The notes beneath the pieces are model-generated. The model searched no databases. It worked only from the letters and a program-made list of their open reading frames with translations, and was not told where the DNA came from. Position numbers and translations under genes: made by a program. A DNA stretch of 9,899 bases. Origin: HyVt-443 sp964544655 (lineage in GTDB: Bacteria > Pseudomonadota > Gammaproteobacteria > Chromatiales > Chromatiaceae). Positions 1 through 5,500 of this stretch are shown one piece after another. Every line of letters starts with the position of its first letter. Position 1 is the first letter of the stretch. The stretch is taken from assembly GCA_964544655.1 (NCBI GenBank), contig CAZJCM010000065.1:1-9899 (forward strand). The letters run 5' to 3'.

Positions 1-145
1 GTAAACTGATTGTGTGCCTTCGATCACCAAGGGTGGTGACTTCAGGTCGGAGCACGCGGGCGTGCTCGTTATTCGGCTGCTACGCAGCCTCACCCCTTCG
101 GGGCCGACGCCGTTCCGGCGTCGTTCGCTCGGCTAGGGCCTCGCG

Positions 146-167
146 TCAGCCGCTCGGACACCTCTCC
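146..167 (-). pseudogene. tRNA-Ser 5'-end fragment (repeat copy 1)
   Basis: This is the same tRNA-Ser-like 5' end, 169 bp further left. The acceptor strand is GGAGAGG, followed by TG, TCC and the D-loop GAGCGGCTGA. That is the canonical start of many gammaproteobacterial tRNA-Ser genes, recalled from the family rather than from a search. The match again ends after the D-loop, and the repeat's own hairpin sequence follows. The leader before it on the minus strand (gccttc through cagtttacctg) recurs at the very left edge of the window, so another tRNA-Ser start, possibly the complete gene, is expected immediately left of position 1. Confidence 0.65.
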
Positions 168-314
168 AGGTAAACTGATTGTGTGCCTTCGATCACCAAG
201 GGTGGTGACTTCAGGTCGGAGCACACAGGCGTGCTCGTTATTCGGTTGCTACGCAACCTCACCCCTTCGGGGCCGACGCCGTTTCGGCGTCGTTCGCTCG
301 GCCAAGGCCTCGCG

Positions 315-336
315 TCAGCCGCTCGGACACATCTCC
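315..336 (-). pseudogene. tRNA-Ser 5'-end fragment (repeat copy 2)
   Basis: On the minus strand this reads as the 5' end of a bacterial serine tRNA: a seven-base acceptor strand (here GGAGATG, with one change from copy 1), then TG, the D-stem strand TCC and the D-loop GAGCGGCTGA. It stops matching exactly where the 3' strand of the D-stem should follow, so there is no anticodon arm, T arm or CCA end. It lies about 55 nt downstream of the start expected from the promoter at 399-425. It cannot fold as a tRNA and is best read as a duplicated gene start carried by the tandem repeat. Confidence 0.6.
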
Positions 337-398
337 AGGCAAACTGATTTACCTGCCTTCGATCACCATTGGTGGTGACTTCAGCCAGGGAGCGCAAG

Positions 399-425
399 AT
401 TATACCAGAAGGCCTGGCCTTGCAA
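399..425 (-). promoter_or_regulatory. Extended -10 promoter reading into the tRNA-Ser-like repeat array
   Basis: On the minus strand a perfect TATAAT (399-404) is preceded by TGG (405-407), giving the extended -10 form TGnTATAAT. A partial -35, TTGCAA, lies at 420-425 with a short 15-bp spacer, which an extended -10 can tolerate. Transcription would start near 392 and run left through the partial third copy into the tRNA-Ser-like starts. A run of A residues (450-455 on the minus strand) lies further upstream. The position suits the native promoter of a tRNA-Ser gene left of the window. Confidence 0.6.
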
Positions 426-435
426 TCGGGACGAG

Positions 436-455
436 GCCCATTTGGGCGGTTTTTT
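436..455 (+). terminator. Weak hairpin followed by a T run
   Basis: A short stem gccc/gggc (436-439/444-447) is followed by GG and six T residues (450-455). On the plus strand it has the form of a small intrinsic terminator, but the stem is only 4-5 bp and no plus-strand gene lies to its left in the window. It may only be an A/T tract upstream of the minus-strand promoter. Confidence 0.2.
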
Positions 456-528
456 CTGCCCTGGTATCTCTCCTTGTCCGGTTTCGAGTATATTTCGCCA
501 CAACTTCCCTGTGACGAAACAGAATTTT

Positions 529-1368
529 ATGACTAAAAGAAAAAAAACGGATAGGAATTCCCAGACATCGAGTCTGGCTGCCCAGGCCGACCGGCACCTG
601 TTGTATGAGCATTCGGTGCAGTCCGCCGATGCCGAGATCGAGTTCGTGGATGATACCTACCAGGCCCTGCGTGGTCGCCGGGCACGGCTGCTGCGGGAGG
701 ATTTCTGCGGCACCGCCAATGTCTGTTGCGAGTGGGTCCGCCGACGCAAGGAGAACCGGGCCATCGGCGTCGACATCGACGCCGAGGTGTTGGATTGGGG
801 GCGTGCACACAACCTGGGACGCCTCAAGAAGGCCGAGCGAAAACGCGTCACCCTGTTGCAGGCGGACGTGCTGAAAGCAAAGACCCCGCCGCCGGACATC
901 GTCTCGGCGATGAACTTCAGTTACTGGTTGTTCAGGGAGCGAAAGCAGTTGAGGCGCTATTTCAGGCGTGTCCGGGAGTCCTTGGCCGACGATGGTATCC
1001 TGTTTCTGGACGCCTACGGCGGGTACGACGCCTTTCGTGAGATCGTCGAGGAGCGTGAGGTCGATGCGGAAGGCGGCTTCACCTATATCTGGGAGCAGGC
1101 GCGTTTCGAGCCGATCAGCAACGGTCTGTACTGCCATATCCATTTCGCCTTCCCCGACGGCTCACGTCTGGACCGGGCCTTCAGCTATGAATGGCGGCTC
1201 TGGACCCTGCCGGAGATACGCGAGCTGCTTGCCGAAGCGGGCTTCCGCAAGGTTACCGTATACTGGCAGGGCTGGGATGCGGATGGCGAGGCGGACGGCA
1301 TCTTCGTGCCGGTGGAGGAAGCCGATGCCGATGCGGGGTGGATCTGCTACATCAGCGCAGAGAAGTAA
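529..1368 (+). CDS. Class I SAM-dependent methyltransferase (EDFCGT-type)
   Basis: A 279-residue soluble protein with a Rossmann methyltransferase core. The SAM-binding loop is EDFCGTA (residues 57-63), a recognised replacement for the usual GxGxG in this family. It is followed by the acidic strand end GVDID (80-84) that should hold the ribose hydroxyls, QAD (111-113) near the adenine, and the family block MNFSYWLF (128-135). The C-terminal half is rich in aromatics (YIWEQ, YEWRLW, YWQGWD) and probably forms the acceptor-binding lid. The substrate is unknown. I chose ATG 529; an in-frame GTG lies at 511 and an ATG at 442, but none has a clear Shine-Dalgarno, and family similarity starts only near residue 20. 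The first codons contain an A8 run (540-547). No operon partner is evident: 149 bp with inverted repeats separate it from the next gene. Confidence 0.85.
   Translation: MTKRKKTDRNSQTSSLAAQADRHLLYEHSVQSADAEIEFVDDTYQALRGRRARLLREDFCGTANVCCEWVRRRKENRAIGVDIDAEVLDWGRAHNLGRLKKAERKRVTLLQADVLKAKTPPPDIVSAMNFSYWLFRERKQLRRYFRRVRESLADDGILFLDAYGGYDAFREIVEEREVDAEGGFTYIWEQARFEPISNGLYCHIHFAFPDGSRLDRAFSYEWRLWTLPEIRELLAEAGFRKVTVYWQGWDADGEADGIFVPVEEADADAGWICYISAEK
540..547 (+). repeat. A8 homopolymer inside the methyltransferase start region
   Basis: Eight consecutive A residues fall in codons 4-7 of the methyltransferase gene. Runs of this length just inside a start codon can slip during replication or transcription and shift the frame. 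This single sequence shows the gene in frame, so switching is only a possibility. Confidence 0.6.
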
Positions 1369-1401
1369 CCTGCGGTTCATGGGATAATCTATCCAGGAAG
1401 T

Positions 1402-1429
1402 CCGGCGTGATCAGGTTAAAGCACGCCGG
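1402..1429. repeat. Inverted repeat downstream of the methyltransferase gene
   Basis: A perfect 8-bp inverted repeat, ccggcgtg (1402-1409) and cacgccgg (1422-1429), with a 12-nt loop, lies 33 bp after the methyltransferase stop. Only TTT follows, so it is at best a weak intrinsic terminator. It could instead be a transcript-end stabiliser or a protein site. Confidence 0.4.
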
Positions 1430-1455
1430 GTTTCCGCCGCTAATCTGAGCAATGC

Positions 1456-1484
1456 CGGGCAGTGGATCGTGGTCTGACTGCCCG
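1456..1484. repeat. Inverted repeat upstream of the HDOD gene
   Basis: A perfect 8-bp inverted repeat, cgggcagt (1456-1463) and actgcccg (1477-1484), with a 13-nt loop, ends 20 bp before the HDOD ribosome binding site. It could be a leader hairpin or an operator. No T run follows. Confidence 0.4.
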
Positions 1485-1504
1485 CCAAGTAAGAACATTT
1501 CGCC

Positions 1505-1509
1505 AAGGA
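1505..1509 (+). promoter_or_regulatory. Shine-Dalgarno fixing the HDOD gene start
   Basis: AAGGA lies 8 nt before ATG 1518. The in-frame ATG at 1452 has no such element and would place the inverted repeat 1456-1484 inside the coding sequence, so 1518 is preferred. Confidence 0.7.
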
Positions 1510-1517
1510 TCGCCTGC

Positions 1518-3119
1518 ATGCCCGCCAGCCTGAGTGATTGGATCGATCATCTGCAGCAGCACCCCCTGCCAGCCATGCCCCGTACCATCCAGCGCATCGG
1601 ACAGCTGCTCAGCAGCCCGGTCGCCACCCATGCCGACTATGCCAGGGTGATTGTCCTGGACCCCGGCTTCACCCTGGCCGTTTTCCGCCATCTGCACGAC
1701 ATCCATCGGCTGACCGATCCCGTGGTCAGCCTCGTCCATGGCGTTTCGCTGCTGGGAACCGGTCCGGTCACCGCCTTTTCCAGTGAGTTGCCAAGGCTCA
1801 ACAAGCCGCTGCCGGGAAAGATCAGAAGTGGCCTGCACGGCTGTTACGCCCAGGCGATCCATGCCGCGGCATATGCCCGCCAATGGGGCGACATGCGGCG
1901 GGATCCGCACAGTGAAGAAGCGGCCATCGCCGCCCTGCTCCACAACTGCGGTGAGATGGCCCTGTGGGGTCAGGCCCGGGAACAGATGCAGAAGATCGAG
2001 CAGCATCGGCAACGGGGTCTCGACCGGGATTCCGCCGCATTGGCGGTGCTTGGCTTCACCCTGGATCAACTCAGCCTGGGCCTGGCCCAGGCCTGGGGGC
2101 TGCCGCCGCTCGCTGAGGCATCGCTGCAGCCATTCGGCGCCTTTCAGCCCCGCCCCCTTGGTGTGATGCTGGCCAACGCAGTGGCCCGGGCCAGCGCACA
2201 GGATTGGTACTCGGAGCAGACCCGGGAGCTGACTGAACTGCTGGCAGAATACCTGGCGCTGGAGATGGACCAGGCAACCGCGCTGCTGCACCGCCAGGCG
2301 GTGGATGTTGCCCATCAGCTGCAGGGTTTGCCACTGTCACCGGCCGCCGCCGACCTGCTATCGCCCCCCCCGATGGCGGCATCACCCAAAGCTGCCGCCC
2401 CGGTGGCGGGCAGGACCGAATCCAAACCGGCAGACGACGCAGAGAAAGGCGACCTGAAACCGGATGACGGGGGCCGGGATGCCGCCGCCACAAAGGCCAG
2501 GCCGACACCGGCGGCCGAGCCTGCCCCAGCCGAAAAAACACAGCCTGCCGACGCTGCCAGGGTCCAGGCCGTAACCGGGAAGCGTCCGGACCAGCCGGCA
2601 ACGGGCCCAGAACCGGAACCGACAGGCAAACAGACACCCACGACGACCAGCCGCAGCGGTAATCAGCTGCAGGAAAGCCTGTCCCGGATGGTGCATGAGA
2701 TGCAGACCACCGCCGGCGTGGAACGCATCATGTTCGCCATGCTGACACCGGATCGAAAGGGCTTGCGCGCCCGCTACGTCACCGGCGCCGGCGAGGATGC
2801 CCCGCTGCGCCGTTTTCAACTGGAGCTGCAACCACGCAATCTGTTCACCCTGCTGATGGCGAAGCCCCAGGGGGTCTGGTTGAACGCGGACAACCGCGAA
2901 AAATACGGGCCGCTGATACCGCAAACCCTGCGGGAGATTCTCCACCCCCAGAGCTTCTTCGCCTCATCCATCTATCTGGACAACAAGGCGCTGGGGATGG
3001 TCTATGCCGATCACTCGGACCCGGCCTGCCTGACCAGCGAGGGCTTTCTCCAGTTCAAACGACTGGTGCAGCGTTTCAGCAATGAGCTCAGCCCCGCCAG
3101 GATGCGGCGCTCGGCCTGA
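1518..3119 (+). CDS. HDOD-linker-GAF signalling protein
   Basis: A 533-residue cytoplasmic protein in three parts. Residues about 10-265 are an HDOD domain: LPAMPRTIQRIGQLL (17-31), DPGFTLAVFRHLHD (48-61), and LLHNCGEMALW (140-150), where the HD pair of true phosphohydrolases is HN, so catalysis is not expected. Residues about 270-385 are a Pro/Ala/Lys-rich, low-complexity linker, probably disordered. Residues about 385-525 resemble a GAF domain, ending FFASSIYLDNKALGMVYAD, a typical last-strand pattern. HDOD proteins of Gammaproteobacteria are usually regulatory adaptors in second-messenger, stress or motility signalling. The ligand and partner here are unknown. The gene stands alone, with 149 bp before it and 57 bp before the radical SAM gene. 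The linker shows no frameshift. Confidence 0.88.
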   Translation: MPASLSDWIDHLQQHPLPAMPRTIQRIGQLLSSPVATHADYARVIVLDPGFTLAVFRHLHDIHRLTDPVVSLVHGVSLLGTGPVTAFSSELPRLNKPLPGKIRSGLHGCYAQAIHAAAYARQWGDMRRDPHSEEAAIAALLHNCGEMALWGQAREQMQKIEQHRQRGLDRDSAALAVLGFTLDQLSLGLAQAWGLPPLAEASLQPFGAFQPRPLGVMLANAVARASAQDWYSEQTRELTELLAEYLALEMDQATALLHRQAVDVAHQLQGLPLSPAAADLLSPPPMAASPKAAAPVAGRTESKPADDAEKGDLKPDDGGRDAAATKARPTPAAEPAPAEKTQPADAARVQAVTGKRPDQPATGPEPEPTGKQTPTTTSRSGNQLQESLSRMVHEMQTTAGVERIMFAMLTPDRKGLRARYVTGAGEDAPLRRFQLELQPRNLFTLLMAKPQGVWLNADNREKYGPLIPQTLREILHPQSFFASSIYLDNKALGMVYADHSDPACLTSEGFLQFKRLVQRFSNELSPARMRRSA

Positions 3120-3176
3120 CCTCACCCCCGCTGAAACGATCCGCCCGCCCATCTCCCTCCCAACTCAAAGGATGCA

Positions 3177-3833
3177 ATGGGCCTGACCAGCGGGTATATT
3201 AGCCCTCTTTTCAAAACCCGGCCCAAACCCGTGTCCAACCAGCAGATCAGTTACACCATCGGCGACCGCCTCTATCTGAACATCACGGATCGTTGCACCC
3301 TCGCCTGCACCTTCTGTCCCAAGACCCAGGGGGTGAAGCGGGTCCACGACTACGATCTGACCCTGGACCATCGCCCCGAAGTGGCGGAAATCATCGACGC
3401 CATCGACGACCCGGCACACTACCGGCAGATCGTGTTCTGCGGCTTTGGCGAGCCGACCCTGCGGCTGAAGGTGCTGCTGCAGGTGGCGGAGCACATCAAG
3501 CAGCATGGCGGCAGCGTGCGCGTCAACACCGACGGCCTGGCCAACCTGGTGCACAAGCGCAACGTGCTGCCGGAGATGGCGCCCTGGGTGGATGCCCTCT
3601 CGGTCTCGATGAACGCCCACAACAGCGAAGTCTACGACCGCCATTGCGCACCGGCGCTGAAGGGCTCGTTCCCGGCCATGCTCGACTTCCTGCGGCTGGC
3701 GCCAGGCTATATTCCCGACACCACCGCCACCGCCATCGAAGGGCTGGAAGGGGTGGACATCGCCGCTTGCGAGGCCCTGGCCCGGGAATGTGGCGTGGGC
3801 TTTCGCAAGCGGGTGCTGGACAAAGTTGGATAA
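3177..3833 (+). CDS. Radical SAM protein, TatD-associated type
   Basis: A 218-residue compact radical SAM enzyme. The cluster motif CTLACTFC gives Cys40, Cys44 and Cys47 (CX3CX2C), which bind the 4Fe-4S cluster that cleaves SAM. It is preceded by the strand RLYLNITDRC. The SAM-binding GGE-type motif is FCGFGEPT (87-94), followed by RVNTDG (115-120) and SVSMNAH (142-148). This run (LYLNITxxC, VFCGxGEPTxRL, VRVNTxGLAN, SxSxNA) matches, from memory, the small TatD-linked radical SAM family. No TatD nuclease is visible; the next gene is a 2-oxoglutarate dioxygenase. There is no SPASM or second-cluster cysteine array, so it is a minimal core enzyme with unknown substrate. ATG 3177 follows AAAGGA (3167-3172) at 4 nt; an in-frame GTG near 3231 would remove 18 residues and cannot be excluded. 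The next start is 26 bp downstream, consistent with an operon. Confidence 0.85.
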   Translation: MGLTSGYISPLFKTRPKPVSNQQISYTIGDRLYLNITDRCTLACTFCPKTQGVKRVHDYDLTLDHRPEVAEIIDAIDDPAHYRQIVFCGFGEPTLRLKVLLQVAEHIKQHGGSVRVNTDGLANLVHKRNVLPEMAPWVDALSVSMNAHNSEVYDRHCAPALKGSFPAMLDFLRLAPGYIPDTTATAIEGLEGVDIAACEALARECGVGFRKRVLDKVG

Positions 3834-3846
3834 TTCAATGAGAGAG

Positions 3847-3851
3847 TGAGG
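3847..3851 (+). promoter_or_regulatory. Shine-Dalgarno fixing the dioxygenase start
   Basis: TGAGG lies 8 nt before ATG 3860. The in-frame GTG at 3851 overlaps this element and would add only three residues, so the ATG is preferred. Confidence 0.55.
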
Positions 3852-3859
3852 TGTATCCG

Positions 3860-4744
3860 ATGCAGCCAGAAGACTCCCCTTTCGACCTGGACAACGACGC
3901 CGCCTACGAGGCCTGGTGCCAACAGAAGCTGGAACGGTACCCCGAGACCCTGGATGATCTGGTGGTCGAAATCGCCACCCCCAGGCAGCTGACGCCGGCA
4001 GAGTACGAGGCGGTCATGCAACGGGTGCGCAAATGCAACATGGCGGTCTACGCCAGCGCCACCGGGGACGATCCGGACAAGGAGCTGATCCGCGCCCTGG
4101 GCCGCCAGTTCGGGCTGGAGCGGCTGGATCACAACATGTGCGCCGATGAGGACGCCATCACCAGCCTGAAAGTGCAACCCGACGCCCTGCACCAGGGCTA
4201 CATCCCCTACTCCACCCGGCCCATCGCCTGGCACACCGATGGCTATTACAATGAACTGGATCAGCAGATCCTCGGCCTGCTGCTGCACTGCGTGCAGCCG
4301 GCGGCCAAAGGGGGGGCCAACGACCTGCTGGACCATGAGATCGCCTATATGCAGTTGCGCGATGAGAATCCGGACTACATCCGCGCCCTGATGCATCCTC
4401 AGGCGATGACCATACCGCCCAACGTCGTCGACGGCGAGGAGTTGCGTCCGGCCCGCAGCGGTCCGGTATTCATGCTGCTTCCCGGCGGTCAGCTGCACAT
4501 GCGTTACACCGACCGCAGCCGCAGTATCGAGTGGCGGGACGACCCCCTGACCCGGGAGGCGGTGGCGGCCCTGAAGCAGATCCTGCACGGCGACTCGCCA
4601 TACCGTTTCACCGGTACCCTGCAGTCGGGCCAGGGCCTGATCAGTAACAACGTGCTGCACACCCGCAGCGGTTTCGAGGATGACGACGCCCACCCGCGCA
4701 TTCTCTACCGCGCGCGCTATTTCGACCGCATCCAGGGCACGTGA
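3860..4744 (+). CDS. TauD/TfdA-family Fe(II)/2-oxoglutarate dioxygenase
   Basis: A 294-residue soluble oxygenase. The iron facial triad is visible: His125 and Asp127 in WHTDGYYN, and His267 in SNNVLHTRSGFED. Arg280 or Arg284 in HPRILYRARYFDRI would bind the 2-oxoglutarate carboxylate. This family hydroxylates or cleaves small molecules (taurine, herbicides, gamma-butyrobetaine, amino acids) using O2 and 2-oxoglutarate. Length and triad spacing are normal, so it should be active. The substrate is not readable from the sequence, and I see no reason to call it TauD itself. The radical SAM gene is 26 bp upstream. A DUF971 gene is 105 bp downstream; in gamma-butyrobetaine hydroxylases those two domains are one protein. 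A related substrate class, such as a quaternary amine or modified amino acid, is a guess. Confidence 0.88.
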   Translation: MQPEDSPFDLDNDAAYEAWCQQKLERYPETLDDLVVEIATPRQLTPAEYEAVMQRVRKCNMAVYASATGDDPDKELIRALGRQFGLERLDHNMCADEDAITSLKVQPDALHQGYIPYSTRPIAWHTDGYYNELDQQILGLLLHCVQPAAKGGANDLLDHEIAYMQLRDENPDYIRALMHPQAMTIPPNVVDGEELRPARSGPVFMLLPGGQLHMRYTDRSRSIEWRDDPLTREAVAALKQILHGDSPYRFTGTLQSGQGLISNNVLHTRSGFEDDDAHPRILYRARYFDRIQGT

Positions 4745-4766
4745 GGGCGTGGGGGTGGTGAGCAGG

Positions 4767-4787
4767 CAACCGCCGGTCATGCGGTTG
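4767..4787. repeat. Hairpin between the dioxygenase and DUF971 genes
   Basis: A 7-bp inverted repeat caaccgc/gcggttg (4767-4773/4781-4787) with a 7-nt loop lies 22 bp after the dioxygenase stop. There is no T run, so it is not a standard terminator. It may protect the transcript end or modulate expression of the next gene. Confidence 0.4.
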
Positions 4788-4849
4788 ATCCGACACGGGG
4801 GCTGTGTAACCATTCCCGCCCCGTCCCATCCATCACAGATAGACCAGCC

Positions 4850-5500
4850 ATGAACGAACAACAGTCTGCCGAACACATTCCCGTCGAGATCAAGCTGCAC
4901 AGCAAGACCCGCCTGCTGGTAATCGAATTCGAGGATGGCAAGCGCTTCGAGCTGCCCTGTGAGTATCTGCGGGTATTCTCCCCCGCAAAAGAGGTGCGCA
5001 CCCTGGCTGGGCCGGTAACGGGGAAGGAAGAGGTCAACATCAGCGCGATCGAGCCCCAGGGGCAGTACGCCGTGCGCCTGCTGTTCGACGATGGTCACGA
5101 CACCGGAATCTACGCCTGGGACACCCTGTATGAACTGGGAGAGCGGCAGCAGGAGAACTGGGCGGGCTATCTGCAGCAACTGCAGGAGATGGGTTATCAG
5201 CGCGCACCGGCGGCGGCCGACGATGAGGGGCCACGCCGCGTCACGCTGCTCTATTTCACCTATCTGGTGAAGAAGTTCGGCCGCGAATCGGAGCAGGTGG
5301 AACTCCCGTCCAGCGTCACCGACGTGCAGGGCCTGGTCGAGTGGCTGCGCCGGCAGAAACGGGAGAAGGCGTATCTGTTGCGCGACGGCAGCTTCCAGGT
5401 AACCGTGAACAAACAGTTCTCCGAGCCCTTCACCCGCATCGAGGCAGGAGACGAGGTGGCCTTCATACCCACCTCACCCGTCGCGCCGGTCGCCGAGTAG
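4850..5500 (+). CDS. DUF971 (GBBH-like N-terminal domain) fused to a MoaD-like domain without terminal GG
   Basis: A 216-residue two-domain protein. Residues about 10-120 are DUF971, the gamma-butyrobetaine-hydroxylase-like N-terminal domain: FEDGKRFELPCEYLRVFSP (23-41) and VRLLFDDGHDTGIYAWDTLYELG (75-97) are family hallmarks. After a short linker, residues about 128-210 follow the MoaD/ThiS beta-grasp pattern: VTLLYFTYLVKKFG, VELPSSVTDVQGLVEWL, FQVTVNKQF and AGDEVAFIP. Sulfur carriers end in Gly-Gly for thiocarboxylation; here the chain ends PTSPVAPVAE, and neither alternative frame supplies GG, so sulfur carriage is unlikely and a binding role is more plausible. DUF971 also occurs as the tail of HCF101/Mrp-type Fe-S proteins, which fits a neighbourhood of iron enzymes. 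No clear Shine-Dalgarno precedes ATG 4850. The last 27 bp overlap the convergent antiporter gene. Confidence 0.8.
   Translation: MNEQQSAEHIPVEIKLHSKTRLLVIEFEDGKRFELPCEYLRVFSPAKEVRTLAGPVTGKEEVNISAIEPQGQYAVRLLFDDGHDTGIYAWDTLYELGERQQENWAGYLQQLQEMGYQRAPAAADDEGPRRVTLLYFTYLVKKFGRESEQVELPSSVTDVQGLVEWLRRQKREKAYLLRDGSFQVTVNKQFSEPFTRIEAGDEVAFIPTSPVAPVAE

Larger units (their letters stand above)
1..390. repeat. 169-bp tandem direct repeat, 2.3 copies, hairpin-rich
   Basis: Copy 1 covers 1-169, copy 2 covers 170-338, and a partial third copy starts at 339 and fades near 390. The copies differ by scattered substitutions and one indel near 350. Each full copy contains short inverted repeats: tcacca/tggtga (24-29/34-39), gagcacg/cgtgctc (50-56/61-67), ggctgc/gcagcc (75-80/84-89), cccc/gggg (93-96/100-103) and the perfect 8-bp cgacgccg/cggcgtcg (105-112/116-123). 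In copy 2 the third stem is ggttgc/gcaacc, so one C-G pair has become T-A with both sides changed. In copies 1 and 3 the first stem is kept while its loop differs. Stem conservation suggests a structured transcript or a foldback repeat. No credible protein is encoded: the reading frames across it are repeat translations. The array probably continues left of the window. Confidence 0.9.

Noticed and set aside
1..390. CRISPR array
   Set aside because: The 169-bp unit is repeated whole, without short repeats separated by unique spacers, and no cas gene is present.
146..397. 83-codon minus-strand open frame across the tandem repeats
   Set aside because: It starts upstream of the repeats and ends at the TGA inside the tRNA-Ser-like D-loop. 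It translates non-coding repeat sequence. Similar peptides annotated elsewhere are probably repeat artefacts.
400..1143. 247-codon minus-strand open frame over the methyltransferase
   Set aside because: Shadow of the methyltransferase gene, with no motif or ribosome binding site.
1440..2315. 291-codon minus-strand open frame over the HDOD gene
   Set aside because: Shadow frame; the plus-strand HDOD protein explains the coding signal.
3860..4744. Naming the dioxygenase tauD
   Set aside because: The triad shows the superfamily only. No taurine transport genes are present, and the DUF971 neighbour points to a GBBH-like relation.
3707..5179. 490-codon open frame on the minus strand across the dioxygenase and DUF971 genes
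   Set aside because: It is antisense to two genes with clear family motifs. Its translation has no recognisable domain and is rich in residues typical of reverse-frame GC-rich DNA.
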